64,000 bases of DNA from Vicinamibacteria bacterium (GCA_022820825.1 JAJEEU010000042.1:62001-126000); one strand, 5' to 3'. Counted from the stretch's first letter, positions 8,577 to 17,372 are shown. The notes: generated by a model from the sequence alone, not told the origin. Numbers and translations are program-made.

Positions 8577-9785
8577 ATGCGAGTTCGATGGCCTGTAGTT
8601 GCGACCTTGGCGTTCGTCGCGTTGGCGGTCGGGTTCACGGTCCTGCCGGAGGTGGTGCAGGGGTCCGCGGCAAGCCAGGCCGAGGACTGGACCGTGCCGC
8701 GCACGCCCTGGGGAGATCCCGATCTGCAGGGGATCTGGACCAACGAGAACACGGGCACGCCGCGGCAGCGCCCGGCCCGTTTCGGTGAGCGCGAGTTCCT
8801 GAACGAGGACGAGGTGGCCGAGCTGGAGCGCCAGGCGCTGGAGCGCTACCAGGCGGCGCTGGCCGCCGACGACGATGCCGGGCCGCGCAGCGCCGCCGAC
8901 GTCGAGCGGACGCAGGGCACGGTGGAGGAAGGCATCTACGGCCAGGAGTACAACAACGTCTGGATGGAGCAGCCGCGCGAGCCGGGTCCGCTGCGCTGGA
9001 CGCGCACGTCGCTCATCGTGGAGCCGTCGCACGGCCAGGTTCCGCCGTTCACGGAGGAGCTGCTCGACCGGGTGGAAGCCCGGGAAGCCGCGCGTGCGCA
9101 TCGCGGCGAGGCGGATACCTGGGAGGACCGCAACCTCAACGAGCGCTGCATGCGGCCGCAGGCCGCGACCGGCCTGCAGGGGACGGTGCGCATCATCCAG
9201 GCGCCGGGCTGGGTGGCGATTCTGCCCGACGGCCTGCAGTACCCGCAGCTCATCTCGCTCGATGCGGGCGAGCACGTGTCCTCCAGGATCCGCGGCTGGT
9301 TCGGGAATGCGCGCGGCCGCTGGGAAGGCGACAGGCTCGTCATCGAGACGACCAACTTCAACGACAAGCAGGACGGCGGTCCCGTCCTGCCGTCGCGCCG
9401 GCCGCTCGCGTTCTTCCTGGGATCGGGCGAGACCCTGCGGCGCGTGGAGACCTACGAGCGCCTGGGCCCGGACCAGATGGCGTATGGAGTGACCACCGAC
9501 GACCCCAGCGTGTACGTGGAGCCGTACACGGTTCTCCGGCCCATGATTCTGGACAACGACTTCCTGATGCTGCAGTCGGGCTGCCACGAGGGCAACTACG
9601 GCATGCCGTTCATCCTGAGCGCAGCCCGCGCCGACGAGGACTACGCGATGCGCGCGGCGCAGGAGGCGGCCGAGCTGCGCAAGCCGGAGATTGCCGCGTT
9701 GCGGGAGCGCACGGAAGAGTGGCTGCGCACGGGCACGGTGCGCGCGCCGGACGCTCCCGTCGAGGAAGTCAATCCGGACCGCTGA
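8577..9785 (+). CDS. Secreted 'PWGDPDLQGIW' family protein (paralogue B)
   Basis: 402 residues, the longest of the eight relatives. It has a Sec signal (to about residue 28), then 'DWTVPRTPWGDPDLQGIW', 'SLIVEPSHGQVPP', 'NERCMRPQAA' with the first conserved Cys, 'NARGRWEGDRLVIETTNF' and 'QSGCHEGNYGM' with the second. An AAAGGAG site lies 7 nt before the ATG. The YciI-like gene starts 7 bp after the stop, so the two probably share a message. Function unknown; the two invariant Cys suggest a disulfide-stabilised extracytoplasmic fold. Confidence 0.88.
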   Translation: MRVRWPVVATLAFVALAVGFTVLPEVVQGSAASQAEDWTVPRTPWGDPDLQGIWTNENTGTPRQRPARFGEREFLNEDEVAELERQALERYQAALAADDDAGPRSAADVERTQGTVEEGIYGQEYNNVWMEQPREPGPLRWTRTSLIVEPSHGQVPPFTEELLDRVEAREAARAHRGEADTWEDRNLNERCMRPQAATGLQGTVRIIQAPGWVAILPDGLQYPQLISLDAGEHVSSRIRGWFGNARGRWEGDRLVIETTNFNDKQDGGPVLPSRRPLAFFLGSGETLRRVETYERLGPDQMAYGVTTDDPSVYVEPYTVLRPMILDNDFLMLQSGCHEGNYGMPFILSAARADEDYAMRAAQEAAELRKPEIAALRERTEEWLRTGTVRAPDAPVEEVNPDR

Positions 9786-9792
9786 GGTGTGA

Positions 9793-10215
9793 ATGCGCGT
9801 CATGGTGCTGGTCAAGGCCACGGCTGACAGCGAGGCCGGCATGATGCCGTCCACCGAGATGCTGGAAGCAATGGGCCGCTTCAACGAGGAGCTGGCCGAC
9901 GCCGGGGTAATGGTGAGCGGCGAGGGGCTGCAGCCGTCCGCCAACGGCAAGCGCGTCGCCTTCGACGGCTCGGATCGTACGGTCATCGACGGTCCGTTTC
10001 CCGCGACGGGCGAGCTGGTCGCCGGCTTCTGGCTCTGGGAGGTCAAGGACATGGCCGAGGCCGTGGAGTGGGTCAAGCGCTGCCCGAACCCCATGTCCGG
10101 CCCGAGCGAGATCGAAATCCGGCCCGTGTTCGAGGCGCCCGACTTCGGCGACGAGCTAACGCCGGAGCTTGCCGAGCAGGAAGACCGCATCCGGGCCAAG
10201 GCGGCCGGACGCTAG
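9793..10215 (+). CDS. YciI/DGPF-domain protein
   Basis: 140 residues matching the YCII-related DGPF family: 'MRVMVLVKAT', 'FNEELADAGVMVSGEGL' and the hallmark 'VIDGPF', followed by 'VKRCPNPMSGPSEIEIRPVFEA'. These are small ferredoxin-like-fold cytoplasmic proteins, often encoded beside ECF sigma genes, and their reaction is generally unknown. It lies 7 bp downstream of secreted paralogue B and converges with the DinB-like gene, 3 bp away. Confidence 0.9.
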   Translation: MRVMVLVKATADSEAGMMPSTEMLEAMGRFNEELADAGVMVSGEGLQPSANGKRVAFDGSDRTVIDGPFPATGELVAGFWLWEVKDMAEAVEWVKRCPNPMSGPSEIEIRPVFEAPDFGDELTPELAEQEDRIRAKAAGR

Positions 10216-10218
10216 TTG

Positions 10219-10737
10219 CTAGGACCGGCCCAGGCCGCTCAGAATCCTGGCGGTCGAGATCGACTGCCCCACGTGCCGCGTGCAGTGCTCGGCGGCGTGG
10301 CAGATGAGGCCAAGCGTGGTGCTCGGCAGGCCCCGGCGGCCCACCTTCCGCGGTACCAGCAAGTCTGCGGCTGACGTGGACCGCAACTGGTCCAGCGCGC
10401 GGTCGATGGACGCGCACGTGCCCGCGGCCACCTCGCGCAGCGAGGGCGCGGATGCTTCCGGCTCGGCTTCGGCGCGCGCCGCGGCCTTCTGGGCGTCGGA
10501 CAGCGTCTCGCCCCGCGCGTAGGTCATCAGCCGTTCGAGGGCGCCGCCCATGTGGCGCAGGTGAAATCCGATGGAAGCCGCGCCGCCGGGGCGTTCCCAC
10601 ACGTGCTCGTCCGGCACGGATGCGGCCAGGTGCTCGATGTCCTCGCGCGCCTGCAGCAGGGCGTGCACCGCCGGCATCAACAGCGGCTCGAACCCTTCCA
10701 CGGGCCCGCGGAGCCAGACTTCAGGTTGCGGACTCAT
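10219..10737 (-). CDS. DinB-like four-helix-bundle protein
   Basis: 172 residues with the DinB/YfiT arrangement of metal-ligand histidines: 'GFHLRHMGGALERLMTYA' in one helix and 'HAAEHCTRHVGQ' near the C-terminus. Members are metal-dependent thiol-transferase-like or hydrolase-like proteins with poorly known substrates. The start has AGGGAG 8 nt upstream. It is 12 bp downstream of the conserved hypothetical on the same strand, so both likely form one transcript. Confidence 0.85.
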   Translation of the reverse strand: MSPQPEVWLRGPVEGFEPLLMPAVHALLQAREDIEHLAASVPDEHVWERPGGAASIGFHLRHMGGALERLMTYARGETLSDAQKAAARAEAEPEASAPSLREVAAGTCASIDRALDQLRSTSAADLLVPRKVGRRGLPSTTLGLICHAAEHCTRHVGQSISTARILSGLGRS

Positions 10738-10749
10738 GCAGTCTCCCTT

Positions 10750-11304
10750 TCAGATGCGGCGGCTGTCGTAGGCCCAGTGCAACAGCGCCTGGCGCTGCCG
10801 GCGGCGGCACGTGAGATCACGCGGCGCACAGTTTGCGCGAATGGCCCCCGCGTGGCGGCGCATCGCCTTCCAGCGGGCGATCTGCCGCATGTCATCCGCG
10901 CTGCGCCGGCCCATGTAGTAGCGGCAGTACCACTGGAACCAGCCGCGCGGGTCCTGCGGATGAATCCAGCCCTTGCGCCGCCAGGCGCTCAGCGGCAGCG
11001 ACGCGTTGACGCCGAAGCAGTTCAGCTCGGGATTCTGCCGCTCGGGGCACAGCTTCGCGCGGTGATACCAGCTCGCCGGGAACTCGGCCCGGCAGTCGGT
11101 CATGTAGCGGCCGCCGAAGACGCCGAGCTCCAGCATCTGGCACGGCGTGAGCTCGGGGCGGAACTCTGGATGGAAGTTCCTCCCGATCGGCTCGGTGCGG
11201 TAGTACACGTAGCCGCGCTGCATCCTGTCGTTGACGACGACGCGGATTCCGGTCGCGCCAGTCGTCAGCGCGGCGTCGGGCACGGGCGCCTGTTGCGACG
11301 GCAT
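10750..11304 (-). CDS. Conserved hypothetical protein ('GWFQWYCRYYMGRR' family)
   Basis: 184 residues from the ATG at 11304 (TGGAAGG 10 nt upstream). I recognise the pattern 'ELTPCQMLELGVFGGRYMTDC', 'GWIHPQDPRGWFQWYCRYYMG' and 'RRRQRQALLHWAYDSRRI' from a broadly distributed uncharacterised family. It has no signal peptide and is rich in Trp, Tyr, Arg and Cys. The dense conserved aromatics and basic residues would suit nucleic-acid or cofactor binding, but no function is established. It lies immediately upstream of the DinB-like gene. Confidence 0.8.
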   Translation of the reverse strand: MPSQQAPVPDAALTTGATGIRVVVNDRMQRGYVYYRTEPIGRNFHPEFRPELTPCQMLELGVFGGRYMTDCRAEFPASWYHRAKLCPERQNPELNCFGVNASLPLSAWRRKGWIHPQDPRGWFQWYCRYYMGRRSADDMRQIARWKAMRRHAGAIRANCAPRDLTCRRRQRQALLHWAYDSRRI

Positions 11305-11382
11305 CGCTGCCTTCCAAGCTAGCACGGCCCGCGGTGAGAGAGGTTGGAAGCGAGTGTCCACTCTGCCGGGGCAGCGCCGCGG

Positions 11383-11388
11383 TATGAT
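11383..11388 (+). promoter_or_regulatory. Candidate -10 box upstream of paralogue C
   Basis: TATGAT preceded by CGCGG, 45 bp before the GTG start of paralogue C. It agrees with the G-rich/TAxxAT pattern before several other genes of the window. Confidence 0.3.
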
Positions 11389-11432
11389 CTGTAGCTGGTG
11401 CGGATCCAGGGAACGTGAAGGAGGGCGAGCCG

Positions 11433-12395
11433 GTGCTGCGACAGCAATTCCACGGTGCGGTCTGTATGGCGATTGCCGGCGCCTGTCTGCTGGCGCTGGC
11501 CGCGGGAGCCGCGGCGCAGGACGCAGGCTTCTCGCCTCCGAGAACTCCCTGGGGCGATCCCGATCTCCGAGGACACTGGCTCCCCGGTACGCAGGCGCCC
11601 ATGGAGAACCCGATCGGCGACGCGTGGAGGCTGACTGCGGAAGAGCTTGCGCGGTATCCCATCGCCCAGTTCTTCCCGGACCACCAGGACGCCCCGGGCA
11701 TCAAGAACACGGACCGGCCGATGGTCGTCGATCCGCCAAGCGGGCAGATTCCGCTCCAGGAATGGGCCATCGAGCGGCGCACCGAGATCATGGAGAACCA
11801 GGACCAGCTCGAGGTGCTCGACCCCCGAGTCAAGTGCCTGCCGGCCGCGGTGCCGCGCGCCAATCTGCCCGTGGCCTACAACTCGTATCAGATCCTCCAG
11901 GTGCCCGGCGCCGTGATCATCCTCTACGAGTGGAACCATCACTCGCGCTACATCCCGCTCGACGGCCGCCCGCACGTCGCCTCCGCCATCCGCCTGGGGA
12001 TGGGCGACTCGCGCGGCCGCTGGGAGGGGGACACCCTGGTCGTCGAGGTCTCCAACTTCACGGACAACACCTGGGTCGTCGGACACGGCGCGCCGCCCGA
12101 GGGCGCGCCCGCCACGTCGATCACCAGCGGACACGGCGTGTTCCACAGCCCCGATCTGCAGGTCGTCGAGCGCTACACGCTGGTCGACGAGAACACTATC
12201 CATTACGAGGCCACGATCACGGATCCGCAGGTGTTCACCCAACCGTGGACAATCTCGTACGATGCATTCAACCGCGCGGCCGACGATCACATCCTGTACG
12301 AATACGCCTGTCATGAAGGCAACGCGCGCAACCTGAAGCTGATGACCGGCACCGACAGCACGGCCTCGGTACGCCTGGAGCACGTCCCGCGGTAG
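11433..12395 (+). CDS. Secreted 'PWGDPDLRGHW' family protein (paralogue C)
   Basis: 320 residues from a GTG at 11433, chosen because AAGGAGGG lies about 8 nt upstream; a GTG at 11415 would add six residues. After a Sec signal ending 'GAAAQ' come 'PRTPWGDPDLRGHW', 'RVKCLPAAVPRANLP' with the first Cys, 'SRGRWEGDTLVVEVSNF', and 'YEYACHEGNARNL' with the second. It precedes a quinoprotein by 43 bp and paralogue D follows that quinoprotein, so the three form a likely operon. Function unknown. Confidence 0.87.
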   Translation: MLRQQFHGAVCMAIAGACLLALAAGAAAQDAGFSPPRTPWGDPDLRGHWLPGTQAPMENPIGDAWRLTAEELARYPIAQFFPDHQDAPGIKNTDRPMVVDPPSGQIPLQEWAIERRTEIMENQDQLEVLDPRVKCLPAAVPRANLPVAYNSYQILQVPGAVIILYEWNHHSRYIPLDGRPHVASAIRLGMGDSRGRWEGDTLVVEVSNFTDNTWVVGHGAPPEGAPATSITSGHGVFHSPDLQVVERYTLVDENTIHYEATITDPQVFTQPWTISYDAFNRAADDHILYEYACHEGNARNLKLMTGTDSTASVRLEHVPR

Positions 12396-12438
12396 CGCGT
12401 TGGTGCGCGGCGATACGGCTGAACGCAGAGGGGGAAGG

Positions 12439-14520
12439 ATGTCGCGGTCCTTGGGTAACACGAACACCGCTTGCCTGGTCGTATTGCTCGCGATGGCGCT
12501 GCCGTGGCTGGCGGCGGACGCGTCGGGGCAGCAGTCGGGGACGGCCAACGGGGAGTGGCGGCACTACACGGGATCGCTCGACGGCAGCCGCTACTCGCCG
12601 CTGGACCAGATCGACGCGTCGAACTTCAACGACCTGGAGGTCGCCTGGCGGCTGAAGACCGACAACTTCGGCGATCGGCCGGAATACAAGCTGGAGGGCA
12701 CGCCGCTGATGATCGACGGCGTCCTCTACACCACGGCCGGCACGCGCCGGGCGGTCATCGCCATCGACGCGACGACCGGCGAGGTGCTGTGGATGCACCG
12801 GATGGACGAGGGGCGCCGCGGCCAGGCGTCGGTGCGGCAACTCTCGGGGCGGGGCGTCGCCTACTGGACCGACGGGCGGGGCGACGAGCGGATCCTCTAC
12901 ATGACCATCGGATACCGCCTGGTGGCGCTCGACGCGAAGACCGGCCGCGAGATCCCGACCTTCGGCGACAACGGCGTCGTGGACCTCAAGGTGGGCGTGG
13001 TCTACGGCAGAGACACGCAGATCGACCTGGTCGAAGGGGAGGCCGCGATCCACGCTACGCCGACCATCGCGCGCGACTACGTCATCGTCGGCGCCACGTT
13101 CGACGAGGGGCAGGCCGTCCGCACCCACGACAACTCGAAGGGCATCGTGCGGGCCTACGACGTGCGGACCGGTGAGCTGCGCTGGTCGTTCAACACCATC
13201 CCGCGGCCGGGAGAGTTCGGCAACGAGACCTGGCTCAACGAGTCGTGGGCCGTCAACGGCAACGTGGGCGTCTGGACGCAGATCACCGCCGACGAGGAGC
13301 TGGGCCTGGTCTACGTGCCGGTCGAGACGCCGAGCTCCGACCTGTACGGGGGGCACCGGCCGGGCGAGAACCTGTTCGCGGAGAGCATCGTGTGCCTCGA
13401 CCTGGAGACCGGCGAGCGCCGCTGGCACTTCCAGATCGTGCACCACCCGATCTGGAACATGGACCTGCCGGGCGCACCGCTGCTGGCGGATCTCAACGTG
13501 GACGGCCGCGAGGTGAAGGCGGTGGCCGTGCCGACCAAGCAGTCGATGCTGTACATCTTCGACCGCGAGACCGGCGAGCCCGTCTTCCCGATCGAGGAGC
13601 GGCCCGTGCCGCAGGGCGACGTCCCGGGCGAGTGGTATTCGCCGACGCAGCCGTTCCCGACGAAGCCGCCGCCGTACTCCCGCAACGAGATCAGGATTCC
13701 GGACGACCTGATCGACTTCACGCCGGAGCTGCGGGCCCAGGCGATCGAGACGATGAAGCGGTTCAAGGTGGGGCCGGTCTTCACGCCGCCGATTCGGGGC
13801 GACGTCGACGGCCTGATCGCCACGGCGGCGATGGGCGCCATGGGCGGCGGCACGAACTGGCCCGGCGCCGGCTTCGACCCGGAGACGGGCATCTTCTATT
13901 CCCACGCCAACAACTCGTCGGTCAACCAGCTTTCGGTGACCGAGCCGCCCGACGGGTTCTCGGACATCCGCTACGTTTCGGGCGTGAAGGGCCGCAATTT
14001 CCGCGCGCCGATGGCGGTGGCCGACGAGGCCAGGAGCAGCTCGCCGCGCTACGTGGCCGGCGGCCTGCCGCCGGGGCGCGGCCTCAACGTGGAGGGGCTG
14101 CCGATCGTCAAGCCGCCGTACGGGCTGCTGTCCGCCGTCGACATGAACAAGGGCGAATTGCTCTTCCAGGTGCCGCACGGCGAGACGCCGGATGCGGTGC
14201 GGAACCATCCCGCGCTCCAGGGGCTCGACATCCCGCTGACCGGTCAGGGCGGGGCGACGACCAACGTCGGACTGCTCGTTACGAAGACGCTCGTCATCCT
14301 GGCCGACCCGCAGGAGACGAATCCGCCGGACCGGCCACGGGGCGCGATGCTCCGCGCCTACGACAAGCTGACCGGCGAGCAGGTCGGCGCGATCTATGTG
14401 CCGGCCAGCCAGAGCGGCGGACCGATGACCTACATGGTCGACGGCCGGCAGTACATCATCGTGGCGGTGAGCGGCCGGGTCTATTCCGGCGAGTACATCG
14501 CGTTCGCGTTGCCCGAGTAG
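12439..14520 (+). CDS. PQQ-dependent dehydrogenase-like quinoprotein, glucose-dehydrogenase-like branch (quinoprotein 1)
   Basis: 693 residues from the ATG at 12439 (GGGGAAGG just upstream). A signal peptide is followed by an eight-bladed propeller with W-motifs such as 'LYGGHRPGENLFAESIVCLDLETG'. The best match is the soluble part of membrane glucose dehydrogenase: 'GTNWPGAGFDPETGIFY', and 'YSPTQPFPTKPPPYSRNEI' in the loop insertion. The position usually reading W-D-x-D reads 'HHPIWNMDLP', so the first Asp is Asn. There is no membrane domain and no haem motif, so electrons must pass to a separate carrier. The fold is certain; the substrate is unknown. Confidence 0.9.
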   Translation: MSRSLGNTNTACLVVLLAMALPWLAADASGQQSGTANGEWRHYTGSLDGSRYSPLDQIDASNFNDLEVAWRLKTDNFGDRPEYKLEGTPLMIDGVLYTTAGTRRAVIAIDATTGEVLWMHRMDEGRRGQASVRQLSGRGVAYWTDGRGDERILYMTIGYRLVALDAKTGREIPTFGDNGVVDLKVGVVYGRDTQIDLVEGEAAIHATPTIARDYVIVGATFDEGQAVRTHDNSKGIVRAYDVRTGELRWSFNTIPRPGEFGNETWLNESWAVNGNVGVWTQITADEELGLVYVPVETPSSDLYGGHRPGENLFAESIVCLDLETGERRWHFQIVHHPIWNMDLPGAPLLADLNVDGREVKAVAVPTKQSMLYIFDRETGEPVFPIEERPVPQGDVPGEWYSPTQPFPTKPPPYSRNEIRIPDDLIDFTPELRAQAIETMKRFKVGPVFTPPIRGDVDGLIATAAMGAMGGGTNWPGAGFDPETGIFYSHANNSSVNQLSVTEPPDGFSDIRYVSGVKGRNFRAPMAVADEARSSSPRYVAGGLPPGRGLNVEGLPIVKPPYGLLSAVDMNKGELLFQVPHGETPDAVRNHPALQGLDIPLTGQGGATTNVGLLVTKTLVILADPQETNPPDRPRGAMLRAYDKLTGEQVGAIYVPASQSGGPMTYMVDGRQYIIVAVSGRVYSGEYIAFALPE

Positions 14521-14558
14521 GGTAGTCGCGGAGCTGGCATGCAGCGAGGCGAGGCCTG

Positions 14559-15626
14559 ATGAGACGCACAGCCCTGTGGGGAGTGAGTGTCGTCGTCCCG
14601 TTGGCGGTCGCCGTCCCCGTGTTCGGGCAGGCTCCCGGCAACGGCGGCGCGGCGGCGAGCGACTGGACCGTGCCGCTGACGCCGTGGGGCCACCCCGACT
14701 TCGAGGGGGTCTGGACCAGCGACGAGGAGTTCGGCATACCGCTGGAGCGTCCGGAGGCGCTCGGCACGCGCACGACCCTCACGGACGAGGCGCTGGCGGT
14801 ACGCGCCCGCACGGCGGAGCAGCGCGCGCGCCTGGAGTTCGCCGACCGGTCCACGCTTACCGATGAGGAAAAGGCGGACCTCCCGCCCGACCTGCTGTCG
14901 CACAATCCGGTCGGCGACGGTCCCGAGCACTGGTTCGAGCTCGGCAAGGCGGTCTCGCCGCGCAGCTCGCTGATCGTCGAGCCCGAGAACGGCCGCATCC
15001 CGCCGCTGACCCCCGGCGCGCGGCTGCGGGTCATCGACCCGTCCACGATTGCGGGGTTCGAGACCGGCGTCGGCAGCAAGGGCGGCGGGCCCTTCAACGG
15101 TCCCGAGGACTACGATCTCGCCGAACGGTGCATCACCCGCGGCCTGCCGAACACCTGGTTCCCGCAGGTCTACAACAACGGGTTCCAGATCGTGCAGCAC
15201 CCGGACTACGTGGTCGTCCTGTACGAGCGCCTGCACGAGCACCGCATCATTCCGCTCGACGACCGCCCGCACCTCACGTCCGAGGTCCGGCAGATCATGG
15301 GCGATTCGCGCGGCCGTTGGGAGGGAGACACCCTGGTCGTCGAAGTGACGAACTTCGGCCCCACCACGTACAAGGGCTCCGGCGCGGGACTCCACCTCGT
15401 CGAGCGCTACCGGCGCGTGGACGCGGACACGATCACCGTCGACATCACGCTGGCGGATCCGACGACCTGGACAGCGCCCTGGACCGCTAGGATCACCGGC
15501 AAGCGCGACGCGCGCTACTGGCAGATCTTCGAGTACGCCTGCCACGAGGCGAACTACAGCCTGTCCAACATGCTCAGCGCCGCGCGGGCCGAGGAAGGCA
15601 AAGAGGCCGAACGGAAGCCTGAGTAG
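14559..15626 (+). CDS. Secreted 'PWGHPDFEGVW' family protein (paralogue D)
   Basis: 355 residues. A Sec signal ('VVVPLAVAVPVFGQ') precedes 'DWTVPLTPWGHPDFEGVW', 'SSLIVEPENGRIPP', 'AERCITRGLPNTWFP' (first Cys), 'SRGRWEGDTLVVEVTNF' and 'FEYACHEANYSL' (second Cys, with Gly changed to Ala in the CHEGN signature). It lies 38 bp after quinoprotein 1 on the same strand. Its stop codon is one base from the 3' CCA of the opposing tRNA-Arg gene. Function unknown. Confidence 0.87.
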   Translation: MRRTALWGVSVVVPLAVAVPVFGQAPGNGGAAASDWTVPLTPWGHPDFEGVWTSDEEFGIPLERPEALGTRTTLTDEALAVRARTAEQRARLEFADRSTLTDEEKADLPPDLLSHNPVGDGPEHWFELGKAVSPRSSLIVEPENGRIPPLTPGARLRVIDPSTIAGFETGVGSKGGGPFNGPEDYDLAERCITRGLPNTWFPQVYNNGFQIVQHPDYVVVLYERLHEHRIIPLDDRPHLTSEVRQIMGDSRGRWEGDTLVVEVTNFGPTTYKGSGAGLHLVERYRRVDADTITVDITLADPTTWTAPWTARITGKRDARYWQIFEYACHEANYSLSNMLSAARAEEGKEAERKPE

Positions 15627-15627
15627 T

Positions 15628-15704
15628 TGGCACGCCCGGCAGGATTCGAACCTGCGACCCTCGGCTTAGAAGGCCGATGCTCTATCCAGCTGAGCTACGG
15701 GCGC
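15628..15704 (-). tRNA. tRNA-Arg (TCT anticodon)
   Basis: 77 nt including an encoded 3' CCA. It folds as a cloverleaf: acceptor GCGCCCG pairs with CGGGCGT, the D-arm contains AGCTCAGCTGGATAGAGC, the anticodon loop is CTTCTAA with anticodon TCT (plus-strand AGA at 15668-15670), and the T-arm contains GGTTCGAATCC. It is transcribed against the upstream secreted-protein gene with a 1-bp gap. Confidence 0.97.
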
Positions 15705-15793
15705 ACACTTCATGCCGCTCAGGCGCAAGGGTAGCGCGATTCCGGACTGCGGTGTCAACTCTGCCGGCGCTTGCCTCCGGTAGCTTCCGCTTG

Positions 15794-16576
15794 CTAGCGC
15801 GGCAGGCGGAAGCTGAGGCCGGTGCCGACGAAGGCGTCGGCGGTCGGGCCGTGGAGCCCCCTCCCGACAGACAGATCCAACTGTACCGTCTCGGTCAGAA
15901 GGAACGTCAGTCCGCCGTCTATCGAGACGCCGGTCGCTGCGCCAGCAGCCGTCCGGCGATCGCCGAACGCCTCGACGAACGCACCGAGGCGATCGGTAAC
16001 GCCGACTCCAAGCACCAGCGAGTACAGCAACGAGGCCTCGCGGTCCGGGCGGCCGGGCGACGACTCCCAGGCGGCGCCGACGTTGTAGCCGACCGACAGC
16101 CGCGGCGACAGCTCATGTGCGAACGCCGCGAGGAACGACGGATCCACGCCGTCGCTCGAATAGGGCTCGGCACCGGTCGGCAGCGACAGTCCGCCGAGAA
16201 TCGCGAGCTCGGGCGTCCACCCGTCGGCGGCTGCGATCAGATTGACCTTGGCGCCAATCTCGCTGTCGCCCGCCCCGTGGCGCCGCGAGCTGCCGATGAT
16301 GCCCGCGTGCCCAATTCGCAGCTCAATGCGTGCTCCGAGGCCGATGCGCACGAGCGTGCCGGGCGCCTCGAACGTGTCGACGCCGTCGTCGCGCGAGAGA
16401 AGGTATCCCGTCTCCACCTGCACCAGGCCGCGCGGCACGGCCGCAGCCGACTCCGTCTGGTCCGGCCGGTCGGTCACCAGATCGGCCGTCTGCGCCGACG
16501 CCGTGCCGAGCGCCAGGAACAACGCCGGGACTGCGAGTAAAGTAGGCCGCGCCGTCCGGATCAGCCGACCGCACAC
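15794..16576 (-). CDS. Outer-membrane transporter-like beta-barrel (phenol MetA-degradation family-like)
   Basis: 260 residues with a Sec signal ending 'GTASAQ'. It then begins 'LVTDRPDQTESAAAVPRGLVQVETGYLLSR', the hallmark of the family annotated as 'MetA-pathway of phenol degradation, putative'. Repeated amphipathic strands follow ('RIGLGARIELRIGHAG', 'LSVGYNVGAAWE', 'GAFVEAFGDRR'). Members are small outer-membrane barrels of unproven substrate. It is encoded 10 bp after the SnoaL-like exported protein, so they are probably co-transcribed. Confidence 0.8.
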   Translation of the reverse strand: MCGRLIRTARPTLLAVPALFLALGTASAQTADLVTDRPDQTESAAAVPRGLVQVETGYLLSRDDGVDTFEAPGTLVRIGLGARIELRIGHAGIIGSSRRHGAGDSEIGAKVNLIAAADGWTPELAILGGLSLPTGAEPYSSDGVDPSFLAAFAHELSPRLSVGYNVGAAWESSPGRPDREASLLYSLVLGVGVTDRLGAFVEAFGDRRTAAGAATGVSIDGGLTFLLTETVQLDLSVGRGLHGPTADAFVGTGLSFRLPR

Positions 16577-16586
16577 GGCCTGTGAT

Positions 16587-17135
16587 CTAGTCAGCCGGCG
16601 CCTCGTCCCAATTCAGCGTACGGCTCCTGATGCGCCAGCCTTCCGGCGTCCTGACGTATGTGTCCTCGTACACGCCGGTGCTGCGGAACTGCGGTCCCCG
16701 CCGTCCGTCCACGGGCAGGCCCGGCACCGGCTCACCCTTGCCGATGTCGAATACAAGCCAGTAGACCCGGCCTCGCGCTCCCTCCGGCGACGGCGTGATC
16801 CGCCATCCGTTCTGCCAGTGCCGCCGCCCGGAATCGCCGACCCTTCCCGCAAAGCTCCCCGCAATCAGCTCTGCGATCTCGTCTCTTCCGACTGCCGCCC
16901 GGCTCGGACTGACGCGAAAGACACCGTCCTCGGAAAACGCCGACGCGAACAACTCGGCGTCAGCGAAGTTCTGGCCGTGCGCGTACCGCCAGTACAGATC
17001 CTGGATGTCGAGACGATCCTGCGCGGTGAGCTCACCCGGGCTCCCGCGATCCTGCGCGGAGAGATACCCGATTCCAAACCCCACAAGGACGACTCCTAGC
17101 ACCAAACGCCACGTACGCATTGCTGTCTTCTCCAT
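16587..17135 (-). CDS. Exported SnoaL/NTF2-like protein
   Basis: 182 residues. An uncleaved anchor or signal ('LVLGVVLVGFGIGYLSAQ') leads to an NTF2-like cone fold of the SnoaL_4 type: 'LTAQDRLDIQDLYWRYAHGQNFADAELFASAFSEDGVF', 'GRDEIAELIAGSF', 'RHWQNGWRI' and 'GVYEDTYVRTPEGWRIRSRTL'. Proteins of this group act as lyases, isomerases or binding partners, and the sequence does not say which. AGAGGA lies 9 nt before the ATG at 17135. It heads a two-gene unit with the outer-membrane barrel. Confidence 0.82.
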   Translation of the reverse strand: MEKTAMRTWRLVLGVVLVGFGIGYLSAQDRGSPGELTAQDRLDIQDLYWRYAHGQNFADAELFASAFSEDGVFRVSPSRAAVGRDEIAELIAGSFAGRVGDSGRRHWQNGWRITPSPEGARGRVYWLVFDIGKGEPVPGLPVDGRRGPQFRSTGVYEDTYVRTPEGWRIRSRTLNWDEAPAD

Positions 17136-17168
17136 GCTGTGTAGTCCTCTTGTGCCTACACGTTGTAC

Positions 17169-17360
17169 CTACTCTACGAGAAACTCTCCGAGGTCTGGAG
17201 CGGCGAGCCGGTTGGCTTGGGAACCGGCATCTGCAAGTCGCGCGAGGTAGGCTGCCAGTTCTTGCTTGGCGAGATAGGAGGGATTGAGCGTGAAGAGGCG
17301 CGTTCTCCCCACGTCCCGGGCGGCGACCATGCCGTCCAGCTCGAGCCCCCGTGAGGTCAG
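17169..17360 (-). pseudogene. C-terminal remnant of a winged-helix transcriptional regulator
   Basis: An open minus-strand frame of about 63 codons ends at TAG 17169-17171 and has no start codon or N-terminal half. It reads 'LELDGMVAARDVGRTRLF' then 'TLNPSYLAKQELAAYL', the wing and C-terminal helix seen in ArsR/MarR-like regulators ('GLV..RR.GRTR...LNP'). The recognition helix is absent because the upstream secreted protein gene intervenes. It is probably a decayed gene; an unrelated chance frame cannot be fully excluded. Confidence 0.5.
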
Positions 17361-17372
17361 ACAGTCCCGGGG

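Noticed and set aside
8571-10199. Long minus-strand frame through paralogue B and the YciI gene
   Set aside because: Codon composition is shadow-like. It is of interest only because it passes through the repeat region; the plus-strand genes have ribosome sites and family motifs.
9793-10215. YciI-like gene as evidence of an adjacent ECF41-type sigma factor
   Set aside because: The only ECF sigma gene here is 50 kb away with its own anti-sigma-like partner.
17163-17354. A 63-codon plus-strand frame starting 'MYLLYEKLSEVW'
   Set aside because: It lies opposite the better-supported regulator remnant, has no ribosome site and shows no recognisable family.
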